A stretch of 32,058 nucleotides of DNA from Microaerobacter geothermalis (lineage in GTDB: Bacteria; Bacillota; Bacilli; DSM-22679): NCBI RefSeq assembly GCF_021608135.1, contig NZ_JAKIHL010000039.1:1-32058 (forward strand). The letters are read 5' to 3'. Under the pieces are notes generated by a model, which did no database searches, was not told the DNA's origin, and saw only the letters and a program-made list of their open reading frames with translations. The translations under genes were made by a program, and so were the position numbers. Of this stretch, positions 13,342-22,849 are shown one piece after another; within the stretch, counting starts at the first letter, position 1; the number at the start of each line of letters is the position of its first letter.

Positions 13342-16053
13342 TTGAATAATCGAAAATGGTATCGTGAAGAGGTCGCCCGGCTCGAACAAGTATTACATAC
13401 AGATTTGAATCATGGGTTAACCTGGAAAGAAGCGAAAAGAAGACTGAATTACTTTGGACCGAACAGCCTGAAGGAAGGGAAAAAGATAAATCCGTTTTTC
13501 CAATTTTTAAACCAGTTTAAGGATTTTATGGTATTGGTACTTCTTGTAGCAACCCTCATTTCAGGCTTGCTGGGAGAATATACAGATGCCATTACGATCA
13601 TTGCCATTGTAATCATTAATGCGGTTCTTGGTTTTGTTCAGGAATTTCGGGCAGAAAAATCTTTAAAGGCACTAAAGGATTTAACGGCACCCAATGCTCA
13701 TGTGATTCGTGATGGTAAGCTTCAGGAGATTTCTGCCAATGAAGTGGTTCCCGGTGATTTGGTATACGTCGAAGGAGGAGACCGCATACCGGCTGATATA
13801 CGGATTATATCTAGTAAAGGGTTGCTTGTGGATGAATCATCTTTAACCGGAGAATCAGTTCCGGTAGAAAAGACAAATCAAATGATTTTCAATGATCAAA
13901 TTTCTTTGGGGGATCAGCTAAACATGCTTTTTATGGGAACAATGGCAACCAGAGGTTCTTGTCAGGGGATAGTTGTGGCAACTGGAATGGACACAGAAAT
14001 GGGTCGTATTGCCCATCTGATTGAATCTTCCGAAGAAATTCAAACTCCCCTCCAACAAAGGTTGGAGCATCTTGGAAAGGTTTTGGTGCTGTTAGCCATT
14101 TTGTTAACGATCGCGGTTGTGGTCACGGGAATAAGTCATGGACAAAATGCCTATCAAATGTTTTTAACGGGTGTAAGCTTGGCGGTAGCTGCCATTCCGG
14201 AAGGACTGCCTGCCATTGTCACCATCGTCTTGGCTTTAGGAGTGCAGAGGATGATCAAGCGTAGAGCTATTGTAAGGAAGCTTCCCTCTGTAGAAACCCT
14301 CGGATGCGCCACTGCCATATGTTCAGATAAAACAGGAACATTGACACAAAACAAGATGACGGTTACAAAGATCTGGCTGGACGGAAATGAAAGATTCCTA
14401 ACGGGAAGTGGATATGAGCCAAAAGGTGAGTTTGTTCAAAACGGAAAGAAGATCGATATAAAAAATGATCTATTTACAAGTCGCTTTTTAGAGTTATCGG
14501 TGATGTGCAACCATGCCCATCTAATTAAAAAAAAAGAAAAGGGTTCATTCATAAATAGAAAAACAGAATGGGAAGTTGTGGGTGATCCAACCGAAGGGGC
14601 ACTGTTGGTGGCGGCAGCCAAAGGGGGAGTCTGGAGAGAACAAATACTATCAAAGTGGGAGTTCATTGAAGAAATCCCATTTGACTCTGAAAGGAAAAGA
14701 ATGTCCGTGATTCTAAAAAATCATAGAAATGAGATGATGGTTGCCGTCAAAGGAGCCCCTGATGTCATTTTGGAACATTGCACCCACATCGTTTGGCATG
14801 GGAAGGTGGTACCGCTTACACCGCCCATAAAATTCCATGTATCCAACAAGATTACACAATTCGCAGAGCAGGCTTTACGCACGTTAGCCATTGCCTACAA
14901 AGAAATTCCCAGGTCATCGGGTACAGGCCGCACCATGCAAAATATTGAAGAAAATCTTGTTTTTGTTGGATTTCATGGGATGATTGATCCTCCCAGAAAG
15001 GAGGTCAGTCAGGCAATCCTGGATTGTAAACGGGCCGGAATTAAGACTATTATGATTACCGGTGATCACCAAAAGACGGCCGAAGCCATTGCGAAACAAC
15101 TTGGGATGTTTCCGCCAAATGGGAGAACAATCAGCGGAGTAGAATTGGATCAACTGTCCGATAAGGAATTTCTGCAGGCAGCAGAGGATATTTATGTGTA
15201 TGCCCGTGTTTCTCCTGAACATAAGCTTCGGATCGTGAAAGCGTTGCAGAGCAAAGGCCATGTGGTGGCCATGACCGGTGATGGGGTAAACGATGCCCCG
15301 GCCATAAAAGCTTCCGATATTGGGGTCTCTATGGGGATCACAGGAACGGATGTGGCAAAAGAGGCATCTGCATTGGTGTTAAGTGATGATAATTTTGCCA
15401 CGATTAAAGCGGCTATAGAGGAAGGAAGAAGCATTTATGATAATATCCGAAAGTTTATCCGCTATTTATTGGCTTCCAATGTGGGTGAAATATTAGTCAT
15501 GCTGATGGCGATGGTTGCAGGGCTTCCTCTACCATTAGTGCCGATTCAAATATTGTGGGTCAACCTGGTAACCGATGGATTGCCTGCCATGGCATTAGGG
15601 GTTGATCAACCTGAAAAGGATACGATGAACCGCCCACCCCGGAACAGGAAGGAGAGTATTTTTTCTAGAGGCCTGGGATGGAAAATTTTAAGCAGAGGAT
15701 TTTTAATTGGTTTATCCACCCTTGCTGCATTTGTTTTGACCCTGCAGTCTGATCCGGAAAATTTGGTTAAGGCGCAAACTATGGCATTCACCACCTTGGT
15801 TATGGCTCAATTAATCCATGTATTTGATTGCAGAAGTGAGCGGTCCGTATTTCATCGAAATCCCCTGCAAAATAAAATGCTGATTTTGGCAGTGATTTCT
15901 TCCATTGTGCTGCTACTTGGAGTATTGTATGTAGAAGGGCTGCAGCCCATCTTCAGAACGGTGCCCCTTAATCTAACCGATTGGGGATTTGTTCTTTTCT
16001 TTGCAGCCATTCCAACATTTTTTGCCGGTCTTCCTCATTTGTTCAAAAAATAG
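13342..16053 (+). CDS. yloB: Calcium-translocating P-type ATPase (P2A, SERCA-like)
   Basis: 903 residues, full length. It uses ATP to move Ca2+ out of the cytoplasm. Order: cation-ATPase N domain (1-70), first helix pairs, actuator domain with LTGESVPVEK, helix 4 with AAIPEGLPAIVT, phosphorylation site D329 in CSDKTGTLTQNK, nucleotide domain with KGAPD, hinge MTGDGVNDAPAIKASDIG, then helices 5-10 with NVGEILVML and ILWVNLVTDGLPAMALG. These ion-site residues agree with calcium rather than proton or heavy-metal pumps. The TTG at 13342 has GGGGAGG 7 nt upstream. In B. subtilis the orthologue YloB sits at the same place and is linked to spore formation and germination. No partner gene is needed. 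Confidence 0.94.
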   Translation: MNNRKWYREEVARLEQVLHTDLNHGLTWKEAKRRLNYFGPNSLKEGKKINPFFQFLNQFKDFMVLVLLVATLISGLLGEYTDAITIIAIVIINAVLGFVQEFRAEKSLKALKDLTAPNAHVIRDGKLQEISANEVVPGDLVYVEGGDRIPADIRIISSKGLLVDESSLTGESVPVEKTNQMIFNDQISLGDQLNMLFMGTMATRGSCQGIVVATGMDTEMGRIAHLIESSEEIQTPLQQRLEHLGKVLVLLAILLTIAVVVTGISHGQNAYQMFLTGVSLAVAAIPEGLPAIVTIVLALGVQRMIKRRAIVRKLPSVETLGCATAICSDKTGTLTQNKMTVTKIWLDGNERFLTGSGYEPKGEFVQNGKKIDIKNDLFTSRFLELSVMCNHAHLIKKKEKGSFINRKTEWEVVGDPTEGALLVAAAKGGVWREQILSKWEFIEEIPFDSERKRMSVILKNHRNEMMVAVKGAPDVILEHCTHIVWHGKVVPLTPPIKFHVSNKITQFAEQALRTLAIAYKEIPRSSGTGRTMQNIEENLVFVGFHGMIDPPRKEVSQAILDCKRAGIKTIMITGDHQKTAEAIAKQLGMFPPNGRTISGVELDQLSDKEFLQAAEDIYVYARVSPEHKLRIVKALQSKGHVVAMTGDGVNDAPAIKASDIGVSMGITGTDVAKEASALVLSDDNFATIKAAIEEGRSIYDNIRKFIRYLLASNVGEILVMLMAMVAGLPLPLVPIQILWVNLVTDGLPAMALGVDQPEKDTMNRPPRNRKESIFSRGLGWKILSRGFLIGLSTLAAFVLTLQSDPENLVKAQTMAFTTLVMAQLIHVFDCRSERSVFHRNPLQNKMLILAVISSIVLLLGVLYVEGLQPIFRTVPLNLTDWGFVLFFAAIPTFFAGLPHLFKK

Positions 16054-16063
16054 GAGTATAGGC

Positions 16064-16102
16064 ATGGAAAAAAAATTGGAAGTAGAGTATGATAAGGTAT
16101 GA
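16064..16102 (+). other. Possible 12-codon upstream ORF before dapF
   Basis: ATG at 16064 with TAGGAG about 7 nt upstream encodes MEKKLEVEYDKV and stops at 16102, 25 nt before the dapF start. Its ribosome site is better than that of dapF. Three of twelve residues are lysine, the product of the pathway dapF serves. It could be a leader peptide or coupling ORF, or chance. Confidence 0.25.
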
Positions 16103-16127
16103 AATTAGGAAAAGGCAGGGAATCTCC

Positions 16128-16961
16128 ATGAATTTTACGAAAATGAATGGATTGGGCAACGATTTTGTTGTCATGGCTCAGTATGACCGTTTGCCTGATC
16201 ATGTTGCTGAATTGGCTCAAAACATGTGTAATCGCCATTTTGGTGTAGGGGCTGACGGATTGGTATTTATTCTCCCATCTGATAAGGCTGATTTTAGAAT
16301 GAGAATTATCAATGCCGACGGATCTGAAGCAGAGCAGTGCGGAAATGCCATTCGATGCGTTGGAAAATATGTATACGATCATCAAATGACCACCAAAAAG
16401 GAACTTAGCATTGAAACATTGGCAGGTATTCAGCATGTTTTTCTTCACGCGGAAGGAGACCGGGTATCTGAAGTAAAAGTGGATATGGGACCGCCTGTGT
16501 TGATTCCAAATGAAATTCCGACGAAAGTGGAAGGAGAAAAAGCGATCCAAATACCCATCGAGGTGAAAGGAAAAACTTTTCATTTTACTGCCGTATCCAT
16601 GGGGAATCCCCATGCTGTTATTTTTGTGGATGATGCCGTTCATTATCCTGTAGAAACTTGGGGACCGCTAATTGAAGTCCATCCCATGTTTCCGAAAAAA
16701 ACCAATGTGGAATTTGTAACGGTGAGGAATGACGGAGAAGTGGATATGCGGGTTTGGGAAAGAGGAGTTGGCCAAACCCTGGCTTGCGGTACTGGGGCTT
16801 GTGCTACAGCGGTCGCTTCCCATCTTGTAGGAAAAACAGGAAGAAAGGTTTTGGTCCATTTAAAGGGGGGAGACTTGCTCATTGAATGGAATCTGGAAGA
16901 TCATCATGTCTATATGACAGGGCAGGCGACAGAAACATTCAGTGGAACTTGGCTGCTATAG
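16128..16961 (+). CDS. dapF: Diaminopimelate epimerase
   Basis: 277 residues, normal length. It interconverts LL- and meso-diaminopimelate, for cell-wall cross-linking and lysine synthesis. The two catalytic cysteines are C71 in EQCGNAIRC and C220 in LACGTGACATAVAS, each in one half of the two-fold fold. The N-terminus MNFTKMNGLGNDFV is the standard family start, so the ATG at 16128 is preferred over the in-frame ATG at 16089, although its ribosome site (AGGGA) is weak. It lies between the Ca2+-ATPase and yicC; in B. subtilis dapF is elsewhere, so this is a lineage-specific placement. It may depend on readthrough or coupling from the upstream gene. Confidence 0.96.
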   Translation: MNFTKMNGLGNDFVVMAQYDRLPDHVAELAQNMCNRHFGVGADGLVFILPSDKADFRMRIINADGSEAEQCGNAIRCVGKYVYDHQMTTKKELSIETLAGIQHVFLHAEGDRVSEVKVDMGPPVLIPNEIPTKVEGEKAIQIPIEVKGKTFHFTAVSMGNPHAVIFVDDAVHYPVETWGPLIEVHPMFPKKTNVEFVTVRNDGEVDMRVWERGVGQTLACGTGACATAVASHLVGKTGRKVLVHLKGGDLLIEWNLEDHHVYMTGQATETFSGTWLL

Positions 16962-16972
16962 AATGGAATAGT

Positions 16973-17060
16973 TGCCGACGTGTGATTCTTTGATATGAAA
17001 ATACCTTTTCATATCAATTTGTGACCCTTCGGGTCATGTAAGTTTAGTTCCACATGATGG
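16973..17060 (+). repeat. R1-related repeat with two tandem hairpins
   Basis: It lies between dapF and the yicC promoter. Hairpin 1 is GATATGAAAA (16992-17001) with TTTTCATATC (17006-17015), 10 bp perfect. Hairpin 2 is TGACCC (17022-17027) with GGGTCA (17031-17036). The sequence aligns with 13187-13275, including TTTGTGACCCTTCGGGTCAT and the GTTCC(A/G)CA tail. It could also end dapF transcription, but no T run follows. Confidence 0.65.
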
Positions 17061-17064
17061 AGAA

Positions 17065-17093
17065 TTGCGTCAAAGGGTTAAAATAGTTACAAT
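17065..17093 (+). promoter_or_regulatory. Likely sigma-A promoter of the yicC-fmt operon
   Basis: TTGCGT (17065-17070), a 17-bp spacer, TACAAT (17088-17093). The -10 matches 5 of 6 positions. It starts just after the repeat and gives a leader of about 25 nt. Confidence 0.5.
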
Positions 17094-17125
17094 AGGGAAA
17101 AGTTAAATGGATGTGACAATCATTT

Positions 17126-18004
17126 ATGAAAAGTATGACTGGATATGGTAGGGCAGAGCAACGAATAGACGGTCTTTCCTTTACCGTTGAAATGAAATCG
17201 GTAAATCATCGCTTTTGTGAGATTTCGATCAAGATGCCTCGAGAATTTATGTTTGCAGAAGATAAAATAAAGAGGTTGATACAGAAGAAGATCCTCCGGG
17301 GGAGAGTGGATGTTTTTGTCAATATGGATGCAGAGACTCTTCCTAATCAACAGCTTGAGGTGAACTGGAGTCTTGTTGAACAATATATGTCTGCTATCCG
17401 GGAATTTCAACAAAAATACAATCTTCATGACAACATTTCGGCAACGGATATTTTGGCCAGGGAAGACATGATTCAACTCAAGGAAGAGCAGCGGAATTTG
17501 GAAGAAGCGGCTGATTTTCTTTTGGATGTAGTGTCTCAGGCTGTTGACCGGCTGGTTGAAATGAGGGATTTGGAGGGACAAGCTCTAACAGAAGATTTAG
17601 AATCCAGAATGACCCAGATTAGACAATATATAGGAAATATTTCCCAACATTCCGGACGCGTCGTTGACATCTATCGGGAGAAAATTTTGCAAAGGGTGAA
17701 GGAATTTTTAGGCGGGCAGGTTGAATTGGATGAAGGAAAGTTATTAACGGAAGTGGCCCTCTTTGCCGAAAAAGCTAATATTGATGAAGAATTAACTCGT
17801 TTACATAGCCACTGCGAGCAATTTTTGAAAGTAATCAGAGATAAAGGTGCCATTGGCAGAAAGCTTGATTTTTTAATTCAGGAAATGAACCGGGAAATGA
17901 ATACCATTGGCTCCAAAGCTAATGATTTAAAAATTAGTCAATGGGTCGTCGAGTTAAAAAGCGAATTGGAAAAAATCAAAGAACAGGTGCAAAATATAGA
18001 GTAA
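17126..18004 (+). CDS. yicC: YicC/YloC-family endoribonuclease
   Basis: 292 residues, full length. The family signature MKSMTGYGRAE opens the protein, and the C-terminal DUF1732-type region ends with REMNTIGSKANDLKISQWVVELKSELEKIKEQ, also typical. E. coli YicC has been shown to act as an endoribonuclease; the role in Bacillales is less clear. The middle (about 90-200) is helical and charged. The ATG at 17126 has only a poor ribosome site (GGATGTGA, about 10 nt away), but no other start fits the conserved N-terminus. First gene of the yicC-remA-gmk-rpoZ-coaBC-priA-def-fmt run, as yloC is in B. subtilis. Confidence 0.93.
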   Translation: MKSMTGYGRAEQRIDGLSFTVEMKSVNHRFCEISIKMPREFMFAEDKIKRLIQKKILRGRVDVFVNMDAETLPNQQLEVNWSLVEQYMSAIREFQQKYNLHDNISATDILAREDMIQLKEEQRNLEEAADFLLDVVSQAVDRLVEMRDLEGQALTEDLESRMTQIRQYIGNISQHSGRVVDIYREKILQRVKEFLGGQVELDEGKLLTEVALFAEKANIDEELTRLHSHCEQFLKVIRDKGAIGRKLDFLIQEMNREMNTIGSKANDLKISQWVVELKSELEKIKEQVQNIE

Positions 18005-18057
18005 AATATAAAGTGTCAAGGGATTTGATATGATTTGCCACGAAGGGGGACTCCAAT

Positions 18058-18321
18058 TTGTCCATCAAATTAGTAAATATCGGCTTTGGAAATATTGTAA
18101 ATGCCAATCGGATAATTTCTGTAGTAAGCCCTGAGTCAGCTCCCATTAAACGAATCATTCAGGAGGCAAGGGATGGTGGAAGGCTGATCGACGCAACCTA
18201 TGGCAGGCGTACAAGGGCTGTCATCATTACTGATAGTGATCACGTCGTCTTATGTGCCGTTCAACCTGAAACGGTTGGGCAGCGATTATTGGGGTCAAAA
18301 GATGATGATTCATTGGATTAG
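18058..18321 (+). CDS. remA: Extracellular matrix regulator RemA
   Basis: 87 residues, the normal length. RemA is a DNA-binding protein that forms oligomeric arcs and activates biofilm-matrix and osmoprotection genes in B. subtilis. The N-terminus [32 protein letters not shown] and the central [19 protein letters not shown] are strongly family-like. The TTG at 18058 follows GAAGGGGGA. It lies between yicC and gmk, the same place as ylzA/remA in Bacillus. Confidence 0.95.
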   Translation: MSIKLVNIGFGNIVNANRIISVVSPESAPIKRIIQEARDGGRLIDATYGRRTRAVIITDSDHVVLCAVQPETVGQRLLGSKDDDSLD

Positions 18322-18332
18322 GAGAGGGTATC

Positions 18333-18950
18333 ATGGAAAAAGAAAGGGGATTATTGATCGTTCTTTCCGGTCCTTCAGGTGTGGGAAAGGGTACGGTCAG
18401 AGCTGCACTTCAGGATAAGGTAAAGGATCTAGTATATTCCATTTCAGCGACAACCCGTGAGAAACGGGAGGATGAAGTAGAAGGCGTCCATTATTTTTTC
18501 AAAACAAAAGATGAGTTTCTGCAAATGATTGAGAACGATGAATTCCTGGAATGGGCTCAGTTTGTTGGAAATTATTATGGAACTCCCCGTGCTTTTGTGG
18601 AAGAAACATTATCCAAAGGAAAAGATGTTATTCTCGAAATTGAAGTAAAGGGTGCATTTCAGGTTCAGGAAAAATTTCCTGAAGGAATTTTTATTTTTCT
18701 GGCCCCTCCCAATATGACGGAATTAAAGAATAGAATTATCCATCGGGGTACAGAAACGGAAGAATCCATTCACAACCGTCTCAACACAGCAAGAGAAGAA
18801 ATTGAGATGATGGAAAAATATGATTATGTTGTCGTGAATGATGAGGTGGATAAGGCTTGTGAACGTATAATGGCCATCATTGTTGCTGAACATTGTAAAA
18901 GGGAACGGATCATTCAACATTATTACAAGCTAATAAAGGAGGATTTATAA
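18333..18950 (+). CDS. gmk: Guanylate kinase
   Basis: 205 residues. It phosphorylates GMP to GDP with ATP, needed for GTP and (p)ppGpp pools. The P-loop is GPSGVGKGT (13-21). The GMP-binding region includes [19 protein letters not shown] and the [13 protein letters not shown] stretch, and the lid is at about 135-155 ([17 protein letters not shown]). GGAGAGG precedes the ATG at 18333. Its TAA stop shares one base with the rpoZ start (TAATG), so the two are probably translationally coupled. Confidence 0.97.
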   Translation: MEKERGLLIVLSGPSGVGKGTVRAALQDKVKDLVYSISATTREKREDEVEGVHYFFKTKDEFLQMIENDEFLEWAQFVGNYYGTPRAFVEETLSKGKDVILEIEVKGAFQVQEKFPEGIFIFLAPPNMTELKNRIIHRGTETEESIHNRLNTAREEIEMMEKYDYVVVNDEVDKACERIMAIIVAEHCKRERIIQHYYKLIKEDL

Positions 18951-19147
18951 TGCGTTATCCTTCCATCGATGTGTTGGTAGAAAAGACGGGAAGCAAATAT
19001 ACGCTGGTTGCTTTGGCTGCAAAGCGGGCAAGACAATTAAGGGAGACTGGGAAAGTGCTCATTGAACAACCAAAGTCCCGAAAACACGTGGGAATGGCTT
19101 TAGAGGAGATTGCGTTTGATAAATTAACCTTTGATCGAAAAAAATAA
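18950..19147 (+). CDS. rpoZ: RNA polymerase omega subunit
   Basis: 65 residues. Omega helps fold and assemble the beta' subunit. The N-terminus [19 protein letters not shown] and the AAKRARQL helix are characteristic; the C-terminal half is short, as in Bacillales. AAGGAGG lies 7 nt upstream, inside the end of gmk. The stop codon lies within the left arm of a terminator-like hairpin. Confidence 0.96.
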   Translation: MRYPSIDVLVEKTGSKYTLVALAAKRARQLRETGKVLIEQPKSRKHVGMALEEIAFDKLTFDRKK

Positions 19148-19173
19148 CAACCGGAAATGGTTGTTATTTTTTT
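19143..19173 (+). terminator. Intrinsic terminator between rpoZ and coaBC
   Basis: AATAACAACC (19143-19152) and GGTTGTTATT (19159-19168) form a perfect 10-bp stem with a 6-nt loop, followed by TTTTT. The coaBC ribosome site AGGAGGA starts only a few bases later. In an operon this may act as partial termination or as an mRNA processing or stability point. Confidence 0.8.
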
Positions 19174-19186
19174 AGGAGGATTGACG

Positions 19187-20395
19187 ATGAGGAAAAAAAC
19201 TGTAGTTTTAGGAGTAACTGGAGGAATTGCTGCCTATAAGGCAGCTGCTCTTACAAGCCAATTAACACAAAAGGGGATTGATACATGGGTGATCTTGACA
19301 GAATCGGCTGCCCGATTTGTCACTCCCCTTACATTTCAGACTTTGTCAAAACATCATGTATTTGTGGATACCTTTGAAGAAAGGGATCCCGCTGTTGTTT
19401 CTCACATTGATTTGGCTGACAAGGCTGATCTGTTTGTCATTGCACCGGCAACGGCAAATATCATCGGTAAGATGGCTCAAGGAATTGCGGATGATATGCT
19501 GTCTACCACCGTGCTGGCAACGGTAGCCCCCGTGTTAATATGTCCTGCCATGAATGTTCATATGTATGCCCATCCTGCAGTACAAAGAAATATGAACATC
19601 CTGAAGGAATGGGGCTATCATTTTGCCGAACCGGGAGAGGGCCCTTTAGCTTGCGGATATACGGGGAAGGGAAGGCTGGCAGAGTCGGAAAGCATACTGA
19701 CTCATATTGAGTATTTGTTGAAAAAAGGGAACAGGAAAACGGATCTTAAAGGAAAGAGGGTTCTCGTTACCGCAGGTCCCACCCGGGAAAAAGTGGACCC
19801 GGTTCGCTTTTTTTCTAACCGGTCATCAGGAAAAATGGGATTTGCCATTGCTGAGGCAGCCAGAGACCGGGGAGCAGAAGTACTTTTAGTCACAGGACCA
19901 ACCTCATTACCCAAACCCTCAGGGGTTATCACCTATCCCGTAGAATCTGCAGAAGAAATGTACCATGCGGTCATGGAAAAGATAGAAGAGGTGGATATTG
20001 TCATAAAAGCGGCGGCTGTTGCTGATTATCGACCAAAGGAAGTACACGATCAAAAAATCAAAAAGAGCGAGGGGCAGTTAATCATAGAACTGGAGAGAAC
20101 AAAAGATATTCTCTTTGAAATCGGCAAGAGAAAGAAACATCAATTTGTAGTGGGATTTGCGGCCGAAACAAAGGATGTAGAATATTATGCTAAGGATAAA
20201 ATGTCTAGAAAAAATGTGGATATGATCGTGGCCAATAACGTGAAATTAGTGGGTGCCGGATTTGAAGAAGACACAAATGTAGTCACCATATATGTAAAGA
20301 ACGGACAAGAAATATCCCTTCCAAAGATGAGCAAAAGGGAAGTGGCAGATGCCATCTTTGACCAGATCATGGGTTTGCTTGAACAAAGGGAGTAG
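19187..20395 (+). CDS. coaBC: Bifunctional phosphopantothenoylcysteine decarboxylase/synthetase
   Basis: 402 residues. It performs two steps of coenzyme A synthesis: CoaB joins cysteine to 4'-phosphopantothenate (CTP), and CoaC decarboxylates the product with FMN. CoaC is N-terminal (1-180): [11 protein letters not shown], active His H73 in [16 protein letters not shown] (120-123), and C156 in [13 protein letters not shown]. CoaB is C-terminal (about 188-400): [25 protein letters not shown] and [10 protein letters not shown]. The ATG at 19187 has AGGAGGA upstream; a TTG or other start at 19157 lies inside the terminator. It ends 5 bp before priA. Confidence 0.97.
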   Translation: MRKKTVVLGVTGGIAAYKAAALTSQLTQKGIDTWVILTESAARFVTPLTFQTLSKHHVFVDTFEERDPAVVSHIDLADKADLFVIAPATANIIGKMAQGIADDMLSTTVLATVAPVLICPAMNVHMYAHPAVQRNMNILKEWGYHFAEPGEGPLACGYTGKGRLAESESILTHIEYLLKKGNRKTDLKGKRVLVTAGPTREKVDPVRFFSNRSSGKMGFAIAEAARDRGAEVLLVTGPTSLPKPSGVITYPVESAEEMYHAVMEKIEEVDIVIKAAAVADYRPKEVHDQKIKKSEGQLIIELERTKDILFEIGKRKKHQFVVGFAAETKDVEYYAKDKMSRKNVDMIVANNVKLVGAGFEEDTNVVTIYVKNGQEISLPKMSKREVADAIFDQIMGLLEQRE

Positions 20396-20400
20396 TCATC

Positions 20401-22836
20401 ATGATTGCAAAAGTGGTGATTGACCTTCCTGTTGATTCCATTGATAAACCCTTTGATTATGCGGTTCCGGGTTCGTTAATTCCATTGATAAAAAAAGGGT
20501 GTCGGGTGATGGTTCCCTTTGGCACCATGAAAAGAATGGGTTTTGTTGTTGAACTGGTAGATTCGCCTTCCATCATTCATGTAAAGGAAATTTTGGAAGT
20601 GTTGGATGATCATCCTCTTCTTACCGAAGAGTTAATCGTTTTGGGGGAATGGATGAGTCAATATTATTTGTGTCCGATGGCCAAGGTTTACCAAGCCATG
20701 ATTCCTTCCATGCTCAGGTTGAAATATATAAAATATGCAAGTGTTAATGATCAAGCCCTTGATCAATATCTTATCCTTACGCCTGAAGAAGAGAAAATCA
20801 TGTCTGAAATAAAGAGAAAAGGGAAAATTCCTTTAGAAGTATTAACACTTACTTATTCTGATCATCGTGACATCATACAGAAATGGATGGGGGAAGGAAC
20901 CATTAAAATTTCCAATGTTGTCGATGATGGAATAACCAGAAAAAAAGTGACCTATGTGGAATTGTCCAAAAAACAGGCAGAGATTGTCCGCTATATGGAA
21001 CAATTATCTGCAAGGGAAGAGGGTCAAAAGAAAATTTTACGACTATTGCTGGATGCCCCCTGCAATACTCATTTCCCCTTATCCAAACTGTTGGAACAAA
21101 CAGGCGTTTCAAGAAGTGCGGTAAAAACCTTGGAAAAGAAGAAAATGATCCGCGTATTTCAAAAAGAAGTATACCGAGATCCCTTCCAAGGAACAAAGGC
21201 GGATATCGTCCCAAAGCCCGAATTAACAGATGCCCAAAGGGAAAATCTTAAAAAAATAAATCAGGCCATCCATCAAGGCAAGGAGGAGGTCTTTGTTCTT
21301 TATGGGGTAACGGGAAGCGGGAAAACAGAGGTTTACCTGCGGGCGATTGAGCACACCCTCCAACTGGGGAAACAAGCCATTGTTTTGGTTCCGGAGATAT
21401 CTCTCACTCCTCAGATGGTTGAACGATTTAGGGGAAGGTTTGGAAATCGGGTGGCCGTCTTACATAGTCAGTTATCCAAAGGAGAACGGTTCGACGAATG
21501 GAGAAAAATCATTTACGGAGAAGTAGATGTGGTGATTGGGGCGAGATCTGCTATATTTGCACCCCTGCAAAAAATCGGGCTAATTGTCCTGGATGAAGAA
21601 CATGAATCTAGTTATAAACAGGAGGATTCTCCCCGTTATCATGCCAGGGAAATTGCCTTGTTCAGAGGAGCTTATCATGGTGCGGTAACCATCCTAGGAA
21701 GTGCCACTCCTTCCTTGGAGTCCATACAAAAAGCAGGAAAAGGGGTATATCACTGGCTTTCCATGCCCAATCGGGTGAAAGGCCAGCGTCTTCCTACCAT
21801 TCATATTGTGGACATGAGAGAAGAATTAAAACAGGGAAACCGCTCGATTTTTTGTCAATCTCTACTTCACATGATGGAGGATCGATTGAATAAAAAGGAA
21901 CAAATTGTTCTTTTTCTTAACAGACGAGGTTTCTCTACTTTTGTCATGTGCCGAAATTGCGGGTATGTGGAACAATGTCCCCATTGCGACATTTCTTTAA
22001 CCTATCATCATACAGATCAGACCTTAAAATGCCATTATTGCGGTTATGTGAAAGGAAATGTAAAAATATGTCCATCCTGCCAGAGCCATCAAATCCGTTT
22101 TTTTGGAACCGGGACACAAAGGGTTGAGGAAGAAATAGCCAAGCAGTTTCCCGGAGCCAGAGTGATCAGAATGGATGTGGATACAACCAGAAAAAAAGGC
22201 TCCCATGAAAAAATGCTCAACGCATTTGGCAAAGGTCAAGCCGACATTTTGTTAGGAACACAAATGATTGCAAAGGGATTGGATTTTCCCAAGGTCACTT
22301 TAGTAGGAGTGATTTCGGCAGACAACATGCTGCATCTTCCTGATTTTCGGGCTTCAGAGAGGACCTTTCAATTGCTCACCCAAGTGGCCGGACGTTCAGG
22401 AAGGCATGAGCTTTCTGGAGATGTCATCATTCAGACCTACACCCCTGAACACTATGCGATTCAATATGTAAAAGAACATAAATTCCAGGAATTTGTTCGG
22501 CATGAGATGGGAATCAGAGCTAACTTCGGCTATCCTCCGTATTCCCGTCTGTTTCTGGTTACCTTTTCCCATCAGGATTTGGGTGTGTTAATGAAGGAAT
22601 CCAATGCATTCGTTTCCCATTTAAAAGGGAAAATCAAAGGGAACACCCAGATTTTAGGACCTGCCCCATCACCCATTCCGCGAATCAAAGATAGATATCG
22701 TTTTCAATGCATGATAAAATATAACGATGAACCTATTCAACGAATGGTATCAGAAGTATTGGAACGATTAGAGAAAAAAATAAGACAAAGTCAGATTCGA
22801 ATTTCGATAGATGTTGACCCGCAGATACTGACATGA
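20401..22836 (+). CDS. priA: Primosomal protein N' (replication restart helicase PriA)
   Basis: 811 residues, full length. PriA recognises stalled forks and reloads the replicative helicase. The N-terminal DNA-binding domain is at 1-105, then a winged-helix region, and the helicase core with Walker A GVTGSGKTEVYL (302-313), DEEH (398-401), and SATPSLES. The zinc-binding block starts at C517/C520 and includes CPHCD, CHYCG and CPSCQ, eight cysteines in all. Motif V/VI are LGTQMIAKGLDFPKVTLVGV and QVAGRSGR. GGGAG precedes the ATG. It is followed after 13 bp by def. Confidence 0.97.
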   Translation: MIAKVVIDLPVDSIDKPFDYAVPGSLIPLIKKGCRVMVPFGTMKRMGFVVELVDSPSIIHVKEILEVLDDHPLLTEELIVLGEWMSQYYLCPMAKVYQAMIPSMLRLKYIKYASVNDQALDQYLILTPEEEKIMSEIKRKGKIPLEVLTLTYSDHRDIIQKWMGEGTIKISNVVDDGITRKKVTYVELSKKQAEIVRYMEQLSAREEGQKKILRLLLDAPCNTHFPLSKLLEQTGVSRSAVKTLEKKKMIRVFQKEVYRDPFQGTKADIVPKPELTDAQRENLKKINQAIHQGKEEVFVLYGVTGSGKTEVYLRAIEHTLQLGKQAIVLVPEISLTPQMVERFRGRFGNRVAVLHSQLSKGERFDEWRKIIYGEVDVVIGARSAIFAPLQKIGLIVLDEEHESSYKQEDSPRYHAREIALFRGAYHGAVTILGSATPSLESIQKAGKGVYHWLSMPNRVKGQRLPTIHIVDMREELKQGNRSIFCQSLLHMMEDRLNKKEQIVLFLNRRGFSTFVMCRNCGYVEQCPHCDISLTYHHTDQTLKCHYCGYVKGNVKICPSCQSHQIRFFGTGTQRVEEEIAKQFPGARVIRMDVDTTRKKGSHEKMLNAFGKGQADILLGTQMIAKGLDFPKVTLVGVISADNMLHLPDFRASERTFQLLTQVAGRSGRHELSGDVIIQTYTPEHYAIQYVKEHKFQEFVRHEMGIRANFGYPPYSRLFLVTFSHQDLGVLMKESNAFVSHLKGKIKGNTQILGPAPSPIPRIKDRYRFQCMIKYNDEPIQRMVSEVLERLEKKIRQSQIRISIDVDPQILT

Positions 22837-22849
22837 AGGAGGATAAAGA

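Noticed and set aside
16035-16643. 202-residue minus-strand open frame
   Set aside because: Antisense to dapF, which is certain; histidine- and phenylalanine-rich composition typical of a shadow frame.
17120-17581. 153-residue minus-strand open frame
   Set aside because: Antisense to the clear yicC gene and without a ribosome site.
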